Below, piece after piece: positions 14,688 through 15,780 of a DNA stretch of 15,780 nucleotides (its first letter is position 1; each line of letters starts with the position of its first letter). The translations under genes and the position numbers were made by a program. The notes below the pieces were generated by a model. That model ran no database searches and was not told where the DNA came from. It saw nothing but the letters and a program-made list of their open reading frames with translations. Origin of the DNA: CAZSGN01 sp964606415 (lineage in GTDB: Bacteria > Bacteroidota > Bacteroidia > Bacteroidales > JBBRXJ01); contig CAZSGN010000032.1 in assembly GCA_964606415.1 (NCBI GenBank), positions 1 to 15,780 of the forward strand. The letters are read 5' to 3'.

Positions 14688-15611
14688 ATGCGTACACTCT
14701 ACCTGACCATTTTTCTGTTTCTTTTCTATTCTGCTGCATCCGTTTTCAGCCAGGAAGCCGATTATTATCTCAATCAGGGAATTGAACATTTAAAAAAGAA
14801 AGATCATCAAAAAGCGGAGAAAGAATTCAGCAAAGCCATTGAAATTAATCCTCAATATAAAGAAGCCTACTACAACAGGGGTATTACATTTATGGAAAGA
14901 AATCAACTGGAAGAAGCGATCAAAGATTTCAACGAAGCGATTAATTTAGGATTAGATGTCATTGAAGTTTACAATAACAGGGGCATTTGTCATTTAAACC
15001 AAAAAAACTATTCAAAAGCGATCAAGGATTTTGACGAGGCAATCCAAAAAAATGCTGAAAAATCAATGAGTTATAAAAATAGAGGAGTGGCAGAATTCAA
15101 ATCAGGAAAATTAGAAAAGGCTGTTGAGGATTTTACCAAAGTCATTGAACTTAATCCCAATGACCATGATGGCTACTATAACAGAGGATATGTATATTAT
15201 GAGATGAATCAATATAACAAAGCACTAGAAGATATGAATAAAGCACTTTCTCTTAATGACTTTAACATGGATGCGCTTTTTAACAGAGCGATGATTTATC
15301 AGGAAAAAAAAGAATATAAAAAAGCCCTCAAGGACTTCAATAAGTACATTAAATATAAACCGGAAGATTTTACAGCTTACCTAAACCGCGGACTTATCAA
15401 ATTCCAGTTAAATGATTATGATGGCGCTATTAATGATTACACAGAATCTATTAATATCAACCCAAATAAAGCACAATCTTATTTCTTAAGGGCACATGCT
15501 TTTTTCGAACTGGAAGAAATGGAAAATGCCTGTATAGACTGGGAGAAGGCACTTTCTCTTGGTATGTTTAATGCCCGGCAATTCCTGAAAAAATACTGTG
15601 GGTCTGATTAG
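14688..15611 (+). CDS. Exported TPR-repeat protein (eight repeats)
   Basis: The 307-residue protein has a signal peptide (hydrophobic core about 4-20, likely cut after VFS, before Gln22). Nearly all of the mature chain is tetratricopeptide repeats. Eight 34-residue units run from residue 24 to 295, with recurrent YYNRG and AIKDFNEAI signatures. The tail ACIDWEKALSLGM...LKKYC is a closing cap often seen in Bacteroidota TPR proteins. TPR stacks bind other proteins, so this is probably a periplasmic scaffold. No enzymatic domain is present, and the partner is unknown. It stands alone after a strong terminator. A promoter was not convincingly located. A heptamer repeat array begins 14 bases after its stop. 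Confidence 0.92.
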   Translation: MRTLYLTIFLFLFYSAASVFSQEADYYLNQGIEHLKKKDHQKAEKEFSKAIEINPQYKEAYYNRGITFMERNQLEEAIKDFNEAINLGLDVIEVYNNRGICHLNQKNYSKAIKDFDEAIQKNAEKSMSYKNRGVAEFKSGKLEKAVEDFTKVIELNPNDHDGYYNRGYVYYEMNQYNKALEDMNKALSLNDFNMDALFNRAMIYQEKKEYKKALKDFNKYIKYKPEDFTAYLNRGLIKFQLNDYDGAINDYTESININPNKAQSYFLRAHAFFELEEMENACIDWEKALSLGMFNARQFLKKYCGSD

Positions 15612-15624
15612 TAGAAGGGTGAGA

Positions 15625-15708
15625 TTGTTCCTTGTTCTTTGTTCCTTGTTCCTTGTTCCTTGTTCCTTGTTCCTTGTTCTTTGTTCCTTGTTCCTTGTTC
15701 TTTGTTCC
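15625..15708 (+). repeat. Heptanucleotide tandem repeat array, 12 units
   Basis: Twelve perfectly phased 7-bp units run without interruption. Nine are TTGTTCC and three (units 2, 8 and 11) are TTGTTCT. There are no spacers, so it is not a CRISPR array. It follows the stop of the TPR gene by 13 bases. On the minus strand it translates into a heptapeptide-periodic chain (KEQRTRN-like), which is an artefact of the 7-bp period. It resembles the short tandemly repeated repetitive (STRR) class known from cyanobacteria. Confidence 0.95.
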
Positions 15709-15780
15709 TTGCCTGTCCGTCTACTGACCATAGCCGTCAAGCTAAGAGCTTCTTAATGCGTTAACTATTTGGTTATAAGA
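15709..15780. other. Unassigned end of the window
   Basis: After the array I see no gene. A small palindrome, AAGCT-AAG-AGCTT, lies near 15740-15752. The piece GTCTACTGACCATAG next to the array is low-complexity and may belong to the same repeat cluster, but nothing definite can be said. Confidence 0.3.

Noticed and set aside
14380..14706. 108-codon plus frame between ackA and the TPR gene
   Set aside because: It overlaps both neighbours, contains the terminator and the repeat fragment, and shows no protein-like composition.
15625..15708. CRISPR array
   Set aside because: Units are 7 bp, contiguous and without spacers. No cas gene is nearby.
15486..15740. Minus-strand ORF encoding a KEQRTRN-type heptapeptide repeat protein
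   Set aside because: It is the translation of the 7-bp array, which is periodic in every frame. It overlaps the TPR gene and has no start signal, so it is not a credible protein.

Overview
The window looks like a chromosomal segment from a member of the Bacteroidota, probably an anaerobic or fermentative Bacteroidia relative. The evidence is the AT-rich DNA, the short 286-residue primary sigma factor typical of that phylum, and the near absence of Shine-Dalgarno sites. Further support comes from several TAnnTTTG-type promoter candidates, exported proteins whose signal peptides end just before a Gln, and a TPR protein with a tail I associate with Bacteroidota. This assignment is inferred from gene content, not from a database match. 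Almost all of the window is ordinary core genome. I see no mobile element, CRISPR array, tRNA or rRNA.

Region 1 (1-3049, + strand) holds the 3' part of dapA (lysine and peptidoglycan precursor synthesis). It is followed by an LpoB-like outer-membrane lipoprotein with its own terminator, a COG3014-type TPR lipoprotein, a doubtful tiny lipoprotein ORF, and an unrecognised 81-residue protein. The theme is cell-wall synthesis and its control. Region 2 (3050-6753) has a minus-strand soluble class III nucleotide cyclase fused to an HD phosphohydrolase. It diverges from uvrB (nucleotide excision repair) across a spacer with repeats and a palindrome.

Region 3 (6968-10914, - strand) carries rpoD, a Deg/HtrA periplasmic protease and an exported seven-bladed WD40 protein. 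A clear terminator lies between the protease gene and rpoD, and a good Bacteroidota-type promoter precedes rpoD. Region 4 (11170-14402, + strand) is a tight pta / 3-hydroxyacyl-CoA-dehydrogenase-like / ackA operon. Pta and AckA convert acetyl-CoA to acetate and make ATP. The dehydrogenase-like protein between them keeps the His-Glu dyad but has replaced two conserved active-site Asn residues.

Region 5 (14403-15780) contains a spacer with a fragment of a dispersed repeat and a strong terminator, an exported eight-TPR protein, and a 12-copy heptanucleotide tandem repeat (TTGTTCC/T). Two copies of the same unit sit just after ackA.

The items most worth a second look are the cyclase/HD fusion with a substituted metal-binding Asp, the divergent dehydrogenase inside the pta-ackA operon, the LpoB/COG3014 pair outside Proteobacteria, and the heptamer repeat. 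None amounts to a demonstrated new system.
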